From Isoetes taiwanensis (lineage: Eukaryota; Streptophyta; Lycopodiopsida; Isoetales; Isoetaceae), in NCBI GenBank assembly GCA_021234155.1, contig JAJEKV010000004.1, positions 11,102,109 through 11,166,108 of the forward strand: 64,000 bases of DNA, given 5' to 3'. The first letter of the stretch is position 1. Each line of letters begins with the position of its first letter. The notes beneath the pieces were generated by a model. It ran no database searches and was not told the origin of the DNA. It was given only the letters and a program-made list of their open reading frames with translations. The position numbers and the translations under genes were made by a program. Below are positions 1 through 11,442 of this stretch, piece after piece.

Positions 1-1474
1 GGCTTAGCAAAGTCCTTAACAAACTTGTGGTAATATCCTACCAACCCTAGAAAACTGCAGACATCTGACACGTTCGTTGGGATTGACCAATCTTTTACTA
101 CTTCAATCTTAGCTGGATATGTGGCTATTCTCTCAGCAGAAACAATGTGTCCCAAGTAATCGACCTTGTTGGTTGCAAACCTACACTTGGAGAACTTGGC
201 ATAAAGTTGATGATGTCTCAATTTCTGTAGGGCCAACCGAACATGATGTTCATGATCCTCTAAGATTTTGCTACGTATGAGGCTATCATCGAAGAAAATG
301 ATGACGAAATTATCAAGATATTCGCAAAAGACATTATTCATCAACCTCATGAATGTAGCAGGAACATTACCTAAATGGCATAACAGTGAACTTATAGTGC
401 CAAAAACTAGGGGCACCAAAGGGTGATACACTTGGCCGAATGAACCCCAACTTGAGAAGCTCTTGCAACTGCTTCTTAAGATATATCAATTCGGGTGTAC
501 TCATTCGGTATGGAGCTTTACTGGTAGATTTAGTACCTGGTTCTAAGGTAATTTCACATTCCACGCCTCGAAAATGTGGCAACCTATGAATATCGTATGG
601 AAAGAGGTCATGGATTCCCGAAGCACGACTGCTATTGCCCTGGGCAAGCTGCCAATAACTTCTTCTTGTTTAGACTTGGCCTCTATCGATGCAAGTCTAA
701 CAATACAAGCAACCTGATACTTCTTGATGGCTTTATCCAACTGGCGTAATGAAATACACTGCACGAGCTCCATTGCCTGCGTTAAAGGTGACTTCTTGCT
801 TTTCACAATCAATGTTTGCCTTTGCAGCAGCCAAGAATTCCATATTTACAATGAGATCATACCGATCAATATTCATAATCTTGGCCCCTAGAGCAACGGG
901 TGCTCCTGGCAACTGAATATTCAAATTAATGCATCGATCTTGAGTATGGGGCACGGCCCCACTAGCCAGCATAACTGGACGTGGCTTTGCTCTCAAAGGA
1001 GTAAGCTGTAAAGCTTTCGCCATTCTAGGTAAAGCAAAATTGTGCATACTACCGGTGTCCATGAGAATGACAAAAGGTTGATGGTCTATTTAGTCAATCG
1101 TGGATATGACAGAAGGTTGACTATCTGCTTGACCTGTTTCAACAGCGGCATAAATGTGGTATTCACCTTGTACATAGTCTGATGCCTCGTCATCAGCAAC
1201 GATTTCAGCTTCATTTGGGGCCATGATATCAACCCAGTCCACTTCGGCTCGAGCAGTCTGAGTCGTGTAGGGGCACTCCTACATACGGTGTCCCAGTCGG
1301 AAACATTAAAAGCAGGCCTTGCCCTTTCGTAACTGCTCGCGAGCTTCTTTTGGAATGGCTTGCAAAATGTCTCGGACAACTCCTGCGGTAGAAAACTTAT
1401 CTAGCACAGTAAAGGAAACTTTCTTATCTTGCTTCTGATACCCAGCCGACGAGGGAGGTCTTGGGCTAGGTGAG
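1..1474 (-). pseudogene. Element E: chromovirus gag zinc knuckle, protease and RT remnant
   Basis: Read on the minus strand from 1474 to 1, this is the middle of a Ty3/gypsy polyprotein. Near 1300 is a CCHC knuckle (CF-CFRLGHRM) with two in-frame stops. Residues read from about 1062 give an aspartic protease with DTGS. From 582 the start of reverse transcriptase is readable, with [14 protein letters not shown] and GAP. The palm is then deleted: GAPS joins directly to a segment matching FTVMPF. The rest of RT (FFDD, then YLGH and FLGLVGYYHKFVKDFAK) continues to the window edge. Stops and frameshifts make it non-functional. Order, strand and family match the gag start at 17620-17870, so I read both as halves of one element split by element A. 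The host-element assignment is inference; the domain calls are direct. Confidence 0.85.
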
Positions 1475-1572
1475 TGTGACGTCCCCTACTCATATACGGT
1501 GCACTCACCGTATACAAACAGGAGTTCATCCCCCATACCAGCTCCATATTGATACAGGGCCCTCCACGTATC

Positions 1573-3105
1573 TGTAACGAACCTAGTGGCTTACTTTATC
1601 TCAGTATAAGAGGGTGTAGATCATCTAACGGCCTTGTTGATATGCGTCCATGGGTTATGCTAGCAGTGGTATTTAAAACTATAGAAATATATTGGCAAAG
1701 GTTATATAAGCAGAAGGTGTTAGATTAATGTGTAGTGGACTTGTAAAATATGATAAGCATGCATTAGATTGCATGCATGTACATGCACATGCGCATGCAT
1801 GCATGTCAGCGCATGCATGACACTTGTCTAGCATGCATATGCATTGAGATTTAGTCATTGTGTATATATATTGGATGTGAACAAAGGAGAGGGTGCCTTG
1901 GTTTGGTGAAGGATCGTGTTTATTGTTCTCCTCTACCTATTCTCTAGAGAAGGAGAGGCTGGCCGAATTGTAGAACAAAGTAGCAGAAACCGGAAGGAGC
2001 TTGCAGATGGGAAGGCGAGGAAATAGAATCAAGAAAGGCAGATCTAGTCGATAGGAAGCCGAATCAATCCGAGAAACTGAGGTGGGGATTTGACGCGTGC
2101 TTGGGGATTTGATGAGTGCTTGGTCTATTGTATTGCTTGGTTATGCTTCTAGTAGAATATGTGAATTATCTCTAGGACGTTAGTGTAATTATGGTATTAC
2201 CTGGAAGATATGGTTGCTTATATGTTAAGGGAGTTCCTGTTCTTGCTTTGAGATGTGCAATGATGTGTTGTCACTTGGATATGAAATATCTTGGTATGAA
2301 CCTCATTTGGTTGTTCTTGGACGTAAGATGTATTGTAAAGTCATGATGGATGATGTTGCATCTTGCATTGCAAACGGACCACCTTCGGAGGGGTGGAATG
2401 GCCGTGAGACTCATCGATGATCCGCCAGATGGCCTGTTGGATGGCATATTGCATTTGCGGCCCACCTTCGAAGGGGTGGGGTGGCCGTGTAGACTCCGCA
2501 TCCGGCCAGAGAGCCTGTTGGATGAGTTTAGCCCTGTACGTACAGATGGAGAGAGTGGTCTCCTTGGGGTCGCAACCCAAGGATTACGCTTGGCATATGT
2601 GCATACATACAGAAGATTGATGTGAATGTAAACATGCTTGTAGCCTGAGTTCTAACTAATGCAGGGGCGTAGTGGAGCAGGTAAAATTGTTGTTGTTCTT
2701 ATCTTTGATGGTTATGGTAGATTACCTGGTGGTTGATGTTGTGGATGCTCCCGAAATGTTCCTCCCCACTTAGTCCTTGTGGACTAACCCCCTGGTGTTG
2801 TTTGTGTATGTTTAAGATGGTGCCCCCGAAATGAGAATGCAAGATTATTGGATGGAGAGTCTAGGGATGGGGGGTGCGGACACGGAGAGCGTTTTCCAGA
2901 GTCGTCTTCAGTGACTTATAAGGAGGACTTGTTGAGCTAAAGGAGTTGTAGTATGCCAAGACTCAGAGGAGTTTGGTCTTGTATGTAATTATCTGATCAA
3001 TGGGACTATACTTTATTGAGCATGTATATAAGTCTCATGTATGTTTAACTTAGATGTTAAACGTGTTGGTGCAACGGCCTAGGCCAAGGGGCTAGGTCCG
3101 TTTCA
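1573..3105 (+). repeat. Element B 5' LTR
   Basis: The LTR has TG...CA ends and matches 4903-6347. It is 88 bp longer overall because a stretch near 2409-2497 repeats the local sequence (CCACCTTCG-AGGGGTGG...GGCCGTG). The same motif occurs once in the 3' LTR. Small differences cluster near 2820-2885. Confidence 0.88.
1757..1870 (+). promoter_or_regulatory. Probable U3 promoter of B: GCATGC/RY cluster and TATA box
   Basis: A 90-bp run of GCATGC and CATGCATG motifs (1757-1845) is followed about 20 bp later by TGTATATATATTGG (1861-1874), a good TATA box. The same arrangement is in the 3' LTR (5088-5175, TATA near 5194). CATGCA is the RY element bound by plant B3 factors of the ABI3/LEC2/FUS3 group, so maturation-stage expression is possible. 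That link is inference from the motif. The alternating purine-pyrimidine run could also form Z-DNA. Confidence 0.5.
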
Positions 3106-3110
3106 GTTGG

Positions 3111-3643
3111 TTTGCAAAGACTTGGTAATCATTGTGACATGGTATAGCCGTGGATGCTCGAGGACGAGCATAGTTCTAGTGGGAGAGACTGTAACGGGCC
3201 CATGGTAGACCGCTCGAGTATTCGAACCTTGAATGTGCCTGTGGGGCGTTCCCGAGACACCGGCATAAATGGGTAGAAGCGACTACTCATAAACGTCTAG
3301 ACGGTTTTGCCCAGTTGGTTAAGGGCATGTCGGTTAGGAACGTTACAGTTGGTATCAGAGTAGGTCTCGAGTTCGAGTCTTCATGGGTGCCTATATGCAT
3401 GGGTAATTTGCAAAGACTTGATAATCATTGTGACATGGTATAGCCTTGGATGCTCGAGGACGAGCATAGTTCTAGTGGGAGAGACTGTAACGGGCCCATG
3501 GTAGACCGCTCGAGTATTCGAACCTTGAATGTGCCTGTGGGGCGTTCCCGAGACACCGGCATAAATGGGTAGAAGCGACTACTCATAAACGTCTAGACGA
3601 TTTTGCCCAGTTGGTTAAGGGCATGTCGGTTAGGAACGTTACA
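3111..3643 (+). mobile_element. Tandem TRIM-like mini LTR element at the PBS of B
   Basis: Two 158-bp repeats (3190-3347 and 3486-3643) both read TGTAACGGGCCC...GGAACGTTACA, TG...CA ended. They are separated by a 138-bp internal piece that opens with GTTGGTATCAGAG, a tRNA-Met-type PBS. That piece ends in a short purine-rich stretch (GTGGGAGAGAC). The part 3111-3189 repeats the end of the internal piece, so the whole is a 296-bp period array, about 1.8 units. GTTGG occurs on both sides (3106-3110 and 3644-3648), compatible with a target duplication, but the left end lacks the expected TG. Size and structure fit terminal-repeat retrotransposons in miniature. Confidence 0.65.
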
Positions 3644-4902
3644 GTTGGTATCAGAGCGGAAAGTTTCGACACCTTCGGGCCATGGGAATTAAGGGCTAAG
3701 AGTTCAAGAGATTCTACTATAAAGTAGAACGGTTTGTTGTTTGGTAAATGCACCAGCCACGATAAGTTAAGAGGAACAAGGAACGAGCATAGATCTAAGA
3801 GATTGATAGTATCTTGAGTTTTGATTATTATTCTATGCTATGTAAGGTAGAAAAGCTAATGGAATGCAGTTCATCAAGGATGGTTGAAAGTGCCGAAAAG
3901 CAGGAGGATGAAATGTTAAGAAGGATATTTTCATGCAAGGTATGAACAAAGTGGGCCATGATAATTGTGAAGGTATGTTCCTACAAATCTCAATAAGCGG
4001 TAGATTGTCTAATGGTGGACCACGTTGCAGCGTTAGACCATGTGTAGGGAGTTGTAGGGCTTCAACAAAAATTGCTAGGGTTGTGAGGGCTCATGAGCGA
4101 TTGCTTAAAGAGGTAAATTCAAGGGTTTAGGAAGTTGTTAGCTATGTTGAGTAGGTTCTTTTTGTGAGAAATCACAATAAACTATGTTCATAATCTTTTA
4201 GGATCCCTTGAAATTACTTGTGCGGGTTGTATAGCTATAAGATACACAGTGGGGGGTGTGATTATGTTTTATTTGTCACTCTTGGATTTGGCCACCCAAG
4301 ATGTGTCATATGAATATGTATCTAGTCCGAAATGAAAGTATCTCTTTCCATAGTGGGCTTAGTATTTCATAGTGCGCTATTTATCCTTAGTACGAAAAAG
4401 TGGATTAACCCTATAATGCAGATGTTTGCTACGTTAGCTTGGACATCTGTAGTAAATAATTCAAACTTGTTGCTTGGAATTTTAGCATAAATAGTGAAGT
4501 TAAGTCTAGTTTCAAACTTTATACATGCTAGTGGCAAGGTTGATGCACTTGAGTATGTGATAGATTAAGTTGGGACTACACCAATTTGGACAGAAATAGT
4601 GGAGCTTAAGCCTATATGGGTTAATAACGAAGTTTTTGTATGATGTGGAAGGGTATTGGGAATACCCATGTTCTATTGCTATTGTGGCAGAAATGTGCAA
4701 TTGAGAAGACTTCCGAGTCGCGATAAAAGATGCCCTAGTTGGCTAAAGCTTAGCCTTTTGCATTTAAAAGTAGTAGAAGCAGTGTTAGCCCGCATTGAAG
4801 CAGTGCCTTATAGGGTAGAGTTATGCCACATATTAAGGTTGGAGAAGCATGTGTACCTCAAGTAACTCATGAGGACATGAGTTGAATTTTACAAGGGGAG
4901 AA
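3644..4902 (+). other. Internal region of element B, no recognised coding
   Basis: It begins with the PBS GTTGGTATCAGAGCGG and ends with the purine tract before the 3' LTR. The longest open stretches (3933-4130 and 4656-4865, 65-69 codons) resemble nothing I know and lack gag or pol motifs. I treat it as non-coding. Confidence 0.6.
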
Positions 4903-6347
4903 TGTAACGAACCTAGTGGCTTACTTTATCTCAAAGATAAGAGGGTGTAGATCATCTAACGGCCTTGTTGATATGCGTCCATGGGTTATGCTAGCAGTGG
5001 TATTTAAAACTATAGAAATATATTGGCAAAGGTTATATAAGCAGAAGGTGTTAGATTAATGTGTAGTGGACTTGTAAAATATGATAAGCATGCATTAGAT
5101 TGCATGCATGTACATGCACATGCGCATGCATGCATGTCAGCGCATGCATGACACTTGTCTAGCATGCATATGCATTGAGATTTAGTCATTGTGTATATAT
5201 ATTGGATGTGAACAAAGGAGAGGGTGCCTTGGTTTGGTGAAGGATCGTGTTTATTGTTCTCCTCTACCTATTCTCTAGAGAAGGAGAGGCTGGCCGAATT
5301 GTAGAACAGTAGCAGAAACCGGAAGGAGCTTGCAGATGGGAAGGCGAGGAAATAGAATCAAGAAAGGCAGATCTAGTCGATAGGAAGCCGAATCAATCCG
5401 AGAAACTGAGGTGGGGATTTGACGCGTGCTTGGGGATTTGATGAGTGCTTGGTCTATTGTATTGCTTGGTTATGCTTCTAGTAGAATATGTGAATTATCT
5501 CTAGGACGTTAGTGTAATTATGGTATTACCTGGAAGATATGGTTGCTTATATGTTAAGGGAGTTCCTGTTCTTGCTTTGAGATGTGCAATGATGTGTTGT
5601 CACTTGGATATGAAATATCTTGGTATGAACCTCATTTGGTTGTTCTTGGACGTAAGATGTATTGTAAAGTCATGATGGATGATGTTGCATCTTGCATTGC
5701 AAACGGACCACCTTCGGAGGGGTGGAATGGCCGTGAGACTCCGCATCCGGCCAGAGAGCCTGTTGGATGAGTTTAGCCCTGTACGTACAGATGGAGAGAG
5801 TGGTCTCCTTGGGGTCGCAACCCAAGGATTACGCTTGGCATATGTGCATACATACAGAAGATTGATGTGAATGTAAACATGCTTGTAGCCTGAGTTCTAA
5901 CTAATGCAGGGGCGTAGTGGAGCAGGTAAAATTGTTGTTGTTCTTATCTTTGATGGTTATGGTAGATTACCTGGTGGTTGATGTTGTGGATGCTCCCGAA
6001 ATGTTCCTCCCCACTTAGTCCTTGTGGACTAACCCCCTGGTGTTGTTTGTGTATGTTTAAGATGGTACGTCCTGAGCTGAGAATGCAGTATTCGGATGGA
6101 GAGTCTAGGGATGGGGGTGCGACAGCAGGAGCGTTTTCCAGAGTCGTCTTCAGTGACTTATAAGGAGGACTTGTTGAGCTAAAGGAGTTGTAGTATGCCA
6201 AGACTCAGAGGAGTTTGGTCTTGTATGTAATTATCTGATCAATGGGACTATACTTTATTGAGCATATATATAAGTCTCATGTATGTTTAACTTAGATGTT
6301 AAACGTGTTGGTGCAACGGCCTAGGCCAAGGGGCTAGGTCCGTTTCA
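4903..6347 (+). repeat. Element B 3' LTR
   Basis: This is the second LTR of B, 1445 bp, TG...CA ended, preceded by ACAAGGGGAGAA. It is near-identical to 1573-3105 except for the 88-bp difference and scattered small changes. Confidence 0.88.
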
Positions 6348-6745
6348 GTATCACTGCAACCTTGATGAGTGCCAGTGGGAAGAATGAAGGGGTAATTTAC
6401 CCTGTCTCCCTCAGGGCCTACCTAGCTGCGGAAGCGTAAACATACATGTCAGTATACAACATCACATCACATATCCATCTCGAAGGATGGCTCGTCACAT
6501 ATCTGCATAGACAAAGATCAGCACATCACATATGGGAATCCTACCCAAGGCTCAGACTCAAGGGGATGACTGATGGCTTGGGTCTCCAGAGTTCATTGCA
6601 GACAGAATTCATGGCAATGGATTTGGCTGGCATAAGAACATGGCTTAGGGTAGTCCACTCCATCCGCCCCTCCTGTGCACACTTTGCAGAGTAGGTTGAA
6701 AAGTGTTGGGACCTGACTGTAGCCCTACAGATGCATAGCCAAAGG

Positions 6746-7537
6746 CAGCGAAAATTTTAGTGGCCCCGACGGGCCATTTGGCCACAAATTACAGGTTTAG
6801 ACAAAATGCGACGGCCGGCTTGAGTAGGATGCCTTACCCTTGGACTGCCTGCAGATTCGCCATTTCGCGGCACTTTATTGCCTATTATGACATTAAAATG
6901 GCCAATTAGATATTTGCTAATTAGAGTGGTATCGACTTTGGGGCCAATTTAGTTCCGAGTGAGAACTAGATATGCTTATGGAATGGCCATTTGAGCCACT
7001 TGGCCAAATTCTATAATGCCTTAAGTTCGCCAAAGCTTAACTCATTCAGAGGCCCCCTCATAAATTCGTCATTTATGGGGGGCCAACATATTAGAAATTT
7101 TTATTTCTAAATATATCTACCAACTAAGAATAATCTTGCTCTTTTAGAAAATCAAATGTCGAGGCACTTTTCAATTCTCTTTACAAAGACTCCGGCATCC
7201 GATTTTCGATTCTCCCTACCAGCAATCTGTGCATTATTGATATACATGGGGTATGACTTCAAACTCATACAATATGTAAAACACATTTATATAGGGTAGC
7301 GACTTCTTTATGGTTGGGCAACTAGCACTATATTTAATAAGAATCTAGCTAAAAATCGCCATTTGAGCTACACATTACTAGATATTTGGTTCAAAAATCG
7401 CCAATTGGGTTGCTGCCACATTAGAAAAGAATAGAAAAAATGGCCAGTTCATGCTACACTTTTGGGGGCATATTTTACAAGGAATGGCCAATTCATTATA
7501 CTTATACAATATTATAGGTCCCTTAAAATTTTCCCTG
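6746..7537. mobile_element. MITE 1: non-autonomous hAT-type element
   Basis: The ends are CAGCGAAAATTTTA and, inverted, CAGGGAAAATTTTA: a 14-bp terminal inverted repeat with one mismatch. It is flanked by a perfect 8-bp duplication GCCAAAGG (6738-6745 and 7538-7545). The A LTR at 16288-17619 shows the empty site with one GCCAAAGG. An 8-bp duplication and CAGGG ends are typical of hAT. The 792-bp interior is rich in GGCCA/TTGGC and codes for nothing recognisable. Confidence 0.85.
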
Positions 7538-8050
7538 GCCAAAGGGGCTATTCCTGGGTTGCATCTCCCCAGTTCCGATGGGGCAGGTAGGAATCACTCC
7601 CACCAGAGATCTACATGCTGACTCAAGGTGACTAGAGGGCCACTGCCTGTACTCGACTTGAACTCCATGGAAGGTGTCCACCACCCCAAGAGTGTCGAAC
7701 CCATGCAAAGCCCTCACGCAGTGGCAGAGCATTAGGTCTAGTGCACAATAGTCCCCGATAGGCCTTACTACCAGAGGGACGTGATCATGAGTCAGGACAT
7801 GAACCTCCTTGTAAGCCAGTCTGGCCCCTTCACCCACAACCAGGTGTGGTTCTTGTACACAGGCTGAATTTACAGTGTGCTAAAGAGGCTAGCTAGGAGC
7901 ATCAACTACCAGACTTTAAGGTCTCTACCCCCCTTCCCAATACAATGAGTCCACAGAGATACATCATCATACACATCACAGAAGAACAAGATCTAATCTA
8001 AATCACAGAGTTAGGTTCTTTAGTTATGGCTCGATATCTAGGGATCTAGT

Positions 8051-8335
8051 CATGGAATAATTTAAGGGCTAAACTTAGCTATTTGGCGATTTTTTGGCAC
8101 ATTTTCAAAAAAATTTGGCTAAAGTATAGTAGTTTGGCTTCATATTTTCTGTTGGCCACACCATAGAAATTTTTGGGATGATGTTTGGGTTAGTTTAGCT
8201 AAACGCTAGAAAGTATGAGAGGAAAAATATGTACAGTTTAGCTAAACCACAGAAAGTTTTGGGATTCACATCGAGCAAGTTTAGCTAAAGTCATTCTGGC
8301 TAATAAGAAATATGCGATTAGTAATTTATTCCCTG
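8051..8335. mobile_element. MITE 2: short hAT-type element
   Basis: The ends are CATGGAATAATTT and, inverted, CAGGGAATAAATT. ATCTAG(A)T precedes and ATCTAGAT follows, an 8-bp duplication with one lost base. The right-hand LTR of A has the single uninterrupted site GGATCTAGATGG. The interior repeats the palindrome TTTAGCTAAA three times between about 8190 and 8290. It has no coding. Confidence 0.72.
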
Positions 8336-8926
8336 ATCTAGATGGCTGCTATGGGCAATTTAATAGGCTAAACCTACTTATTCAATGACGGGGAGGCGGT
8401 TTAGGCTATTAAATTGACAAAATACCTTATCCTTGGCTCGCTCCTCCTGCTTTGAACTCGACCATCCTACTGAACTGCTAGAAGATGAAGCTAGAAGGGG
8501 AAACTGATGAGTTAAACTGCTCAGACAGAGTTTGGGAGGCGGGTTTGGCTCCTGGAGCGAGTAAAACAGAGTCCTAGAATGCTTGGACGAAAATAGCAAG
8601 TTAGGGTTTCCTTTACCTATATAGACAAAGGGTTAGGGCTAAGGTTTCCCATTATCCCTTTAAGCATGTGGGATAATTGGGTATGGCCCACTTGCCTTTA
8701 ATAACTAGGTGGCATAAAGTGTCCACATGGGAAAGTGTGTACACATGGATAAATGTGCACATGGGTAAATGTGCACATAAATACATGTACACACCTTGCA
8801 AGTTGCCCCCTAGGGTGCTACCTGCTTGGCTACACGTCGGCGTACACGTCAGTCGGGATGGCGTGTACGCGTGACGAGGCAGTACAGTATACGTCTCGGG
8901 ACCGTATACTGTGCTGGAACGTCACA

Positions 8927-9790
8927 TTCTCCCCACCTTGAAATGATGATGTCCGCAGCATCGTGGGTCTCCCCACCTTGGAATCTTCCTAACCTGCAAT
9001 CAACTTGATGCATACGATATATTACTATTATACTTACACAATTATTAGGATTACCTTAAGGTAATATTTTTAAAACATTATTACGTCATTATATTATCAA
9101 ATAACTTATCAATTCGTAACTTCCATTAAAACAAGGTACTTATTAGTCTCAGTTATCACAACATTTAGTTTATCAAAATTTAACAGTTCCATATACAATT
9201 ATCCTTCAGGTGCTCTTCATTCCTTGCAACACATTCCAACAAAATTTGTGTTGCAAGTCTTCGTAGCTCGACCTCCTTGCCCTCCGGAGCGCTCTATTGG
9301 CTTGCAGGTCGACACTACGTTAGTACCATTTTAATTATTAATAAAATTATGGTTATAAGGGAACCACCCCATCTATCTACATGGATGCATGACTAATCTC
9401 CTGGCGTAGGAAGAGGATGCTTCTTCCATCGTGGCCGTGGAGACAGCGCCCTATAATGCCTATATGACGCTCATGCCTACACCTTTAGTTGCCCAAGCGT
9501 GGAGGATAGGGTCCTTCCCGTATTTGGGGCGTGAAGGATAGGGTCCTCCCCGAAGGCATTGACTAGAGGTGCTTTTCTATCAATGCATGCCTGAATGGCC
9601 TCTTATCTCTCGAGGTCATCTACTTCCGTGGGACGGAAGTAGACTTTTTAATCTACCATTCAAGCAAAACCGCGGTCATGCCTACAATGACATTACACCA
9701 CGTCCTAGAGATCACCGTAGTGGTCCCATCATCGGTAACAACGCATGCAACCCATACCTAGCATAGGTTGCATGCGTAGATTAATCTTAA
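8927..9790 (-). other. Element A 3' untranslated region and polypurine tract
   Basis: The stretch lies between the stop of the integrase-chromodomain ORF and the 3' LTR. On the minus strand it ends CAAGGTGGGGAGAA against the LTR start TGTGACG, a normal polypurine tract. The rest is AT-rich with no ORF I can assign. Confidence 0.7.
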
Positions 9791-11442
9791 CTACACATGA
9801 ATTAATCTAACACAAATCGACATGCCTGAGCCGATTTCTTCAGAGATGACCTTGCCGTCCCATTGCTCCATAAACTGGGGGTACTGCTTTATTAGATCCT
9901 TCTTAAGTACCCATGTCGCATCTTCCACCAGCAAGTGTTTCCACTTGACCAAATATTGGAGAAACTCTGATCTCCTTGTTTTCTTGAAGGCTTTATCAAG
10001 AATCAACTCTGGAACTATTTCCAGCTGCTCTTCTGTCATTTCCAACAACGTTGGAGTGTCCAAGACTTCATCTGGATTTGGAATATGCTTCTTCAACAAA
10101 CTCACGTGGAAGACTTTATGAATCTTTAGGTGTGCTGGCAAGTCTAACTTGTAGGATTGGTTACCTACTCTCTTGACTATTGTGAAAGGTCCAGCCCACC
10201 TTGGAGCAAGCTTCTTACAATTTCCGATGCGCAGCTTCGCCTGCTTCACTTTGATCTTGAGCCAAACGTTGTCGCCAACTTGGAACTCTCGACTGTCCGA
10301 TGCTTGTCGGCGACGCTCTTTTGTCGACTCCTTGCTGCAAGAAGATATCCTCGGACCTCTTCTACCAGCTGCTGCATATCGGCCAACATTTGCTGCGAAA
10401 CCTCTACTTTTGACACGGGATTGTGCCAAGTGTCTGGAGTTAGACATTGGTAGCCGTAATTGATCATGAACGGCGACATCTGGGATGATTCCTGCTTGGT
10501 GCTATTATAAGCAAACTCAACCAAGTGAATATACTCTTCCCACATACTCTGCTTGTTCCAGACATAGTTTCGTAGCATATCTTTCAAAATTCTGTTGGTC
10601 CATTCTGTTTGCCCATCCGTCTGAGGATGATAGGCCGTGCTCATGGACAACTTCGTCTGAATCGTCTCAAAAAGATCTTGCCAAAAGGCACTCATGAACT
10701 TCGGGTCTCTGTCGGAGATGATTTCTCTCGGCATGCCATGGAGCCTGAAGATTTCTTTGGTGAAGAGCTTCGCTGTATCCATAGCTGTGTCGGTGGTCCT
10801 GCAAGGCACAAAGTGTGCCATCTTTGACAACTTGTCGACCACAACCATCAAGGCATCTTTCCCTCTTACTGTCCTCGGGAGCCCTGTTATGAAGTCCATA
10901 CTAATGACTTCACACTTTGCATTTGGCACCGCTAATGGTTCCAATGCCCCTGGGATTCGAAGCTGCTCTGCCTTCGTCTGCTGACACAGCTGACACTCTT
11001 TGATGTAGCGAGCTATCTGCTTCTTCATCCCTGGCCAATAATAGCTGCTGCGCACTTTGAAATATGTCTTCATAAATCCTGCGTGGCCAGCTATTGGACT
11101 GTTGTGGGTGTCGTGGAGAATCAACTTCCTCACCCCTGATGATTCAGGCACACACAACTTGTTCTTATGGTACAAAAGGTTACCTTCCTTCTTAAAATTC
11201 TTGAAGGTTTCCCTCTCCTTATCTGTTCTTGCCTCCTTGCACAAGCTCGCCCAAACTTCCTTGAAGTCTGCATCTGTCGGCAAGGTTTCTTCGATCTTCT
11301 TACCGAAGTTGTTGTTGAGCGTCGAAATTGCATTGCAGTGAACTCTTGTTGTCAGAGGATGCCTTGAAAGCGCATCTGCTACCACACTGAGCTTCCCCGG
11401 CTTATAAATTATATCAAAGTCATATTCTTCAAGGAACTCCAT
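9791..11442 (-). pseudogene. Element A integrase with C-terminal chromodomain
   Basis: From 11442 the ORF runs through the end of RNase H (EEYDFDIIYKPGKLSVVADALSRHP). It then has the zinc-binding region (HDTHNSPIAGHAGF then CQLC) and the integrase core with MDFITGLP, SDRDPKF and DGQTE. A frameshift near 10300 moves reading into the 10447-9791 frame. That frame gives the GPY-type end (APRWAGPF...YKLDLPAHLKIHKVFHVSLLK) and a chromodomain (FLQYLVKWKHLLVEDATWVLKKDL). The chromodomain places the element among chromoviruses, whose integrases use it to choose chromatin targets. Apart from the frameshift the catalytic residues look complete. Confidence 0.88.

Larger units (their letters stand above)
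1573..6347 (+). mobile_element. Element B: non-autonomous LTR retrotransposon nested in A
   Basis: It starts TGTAACGAACC and ends GTCCGTTTCA, with long LTRs at 1573-3105 and 4903-6347. It is flanked by a perfect 5-bp duplication GTATC (1568-1572 and 6348-6352), and the empty site is visible in the other LTR of A (near 16384). A purine tract (ACAAGGGGAGAA) precedes the 3' LTR and a TGGTATCAGAGC PBS is at 3646-3657. The internal region of about 1.8 kb has no gag or pol similarity and no ORF beyond 70 codons that I recognise. It must have used enzymes from another element. The LTRs differ mainly by a few indels, so the insertion is fairly young. Confidence 0.88.
1475..8926 (-). repeat. Element A 3' LTR, interrupted
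   Basis: The true LTR sequence is 1475-1572 plus 6348-8926, less two MITEs. It matches the LTR at 16288-17619 almost base for base in the shared parts, including the CCGTATAC stretches near each end and the ACGTCACA terminus. Comparison with the other LTR gives clean empty sites for element B (after GTATC), MITE 1 (after GCCAAAGG) and MITE 2 (ATCTAG). It also keeps about 230 bp near 7605-7835 that the right-hand LTR has lost between two CCAG copies. Confidence 0.87.

Noticed and set aside
3933-4130. Small ORF inside element B
   Set aside because: It is 65 codons with no gag or pol feature, no way to test conservation here, and is expected by chance.
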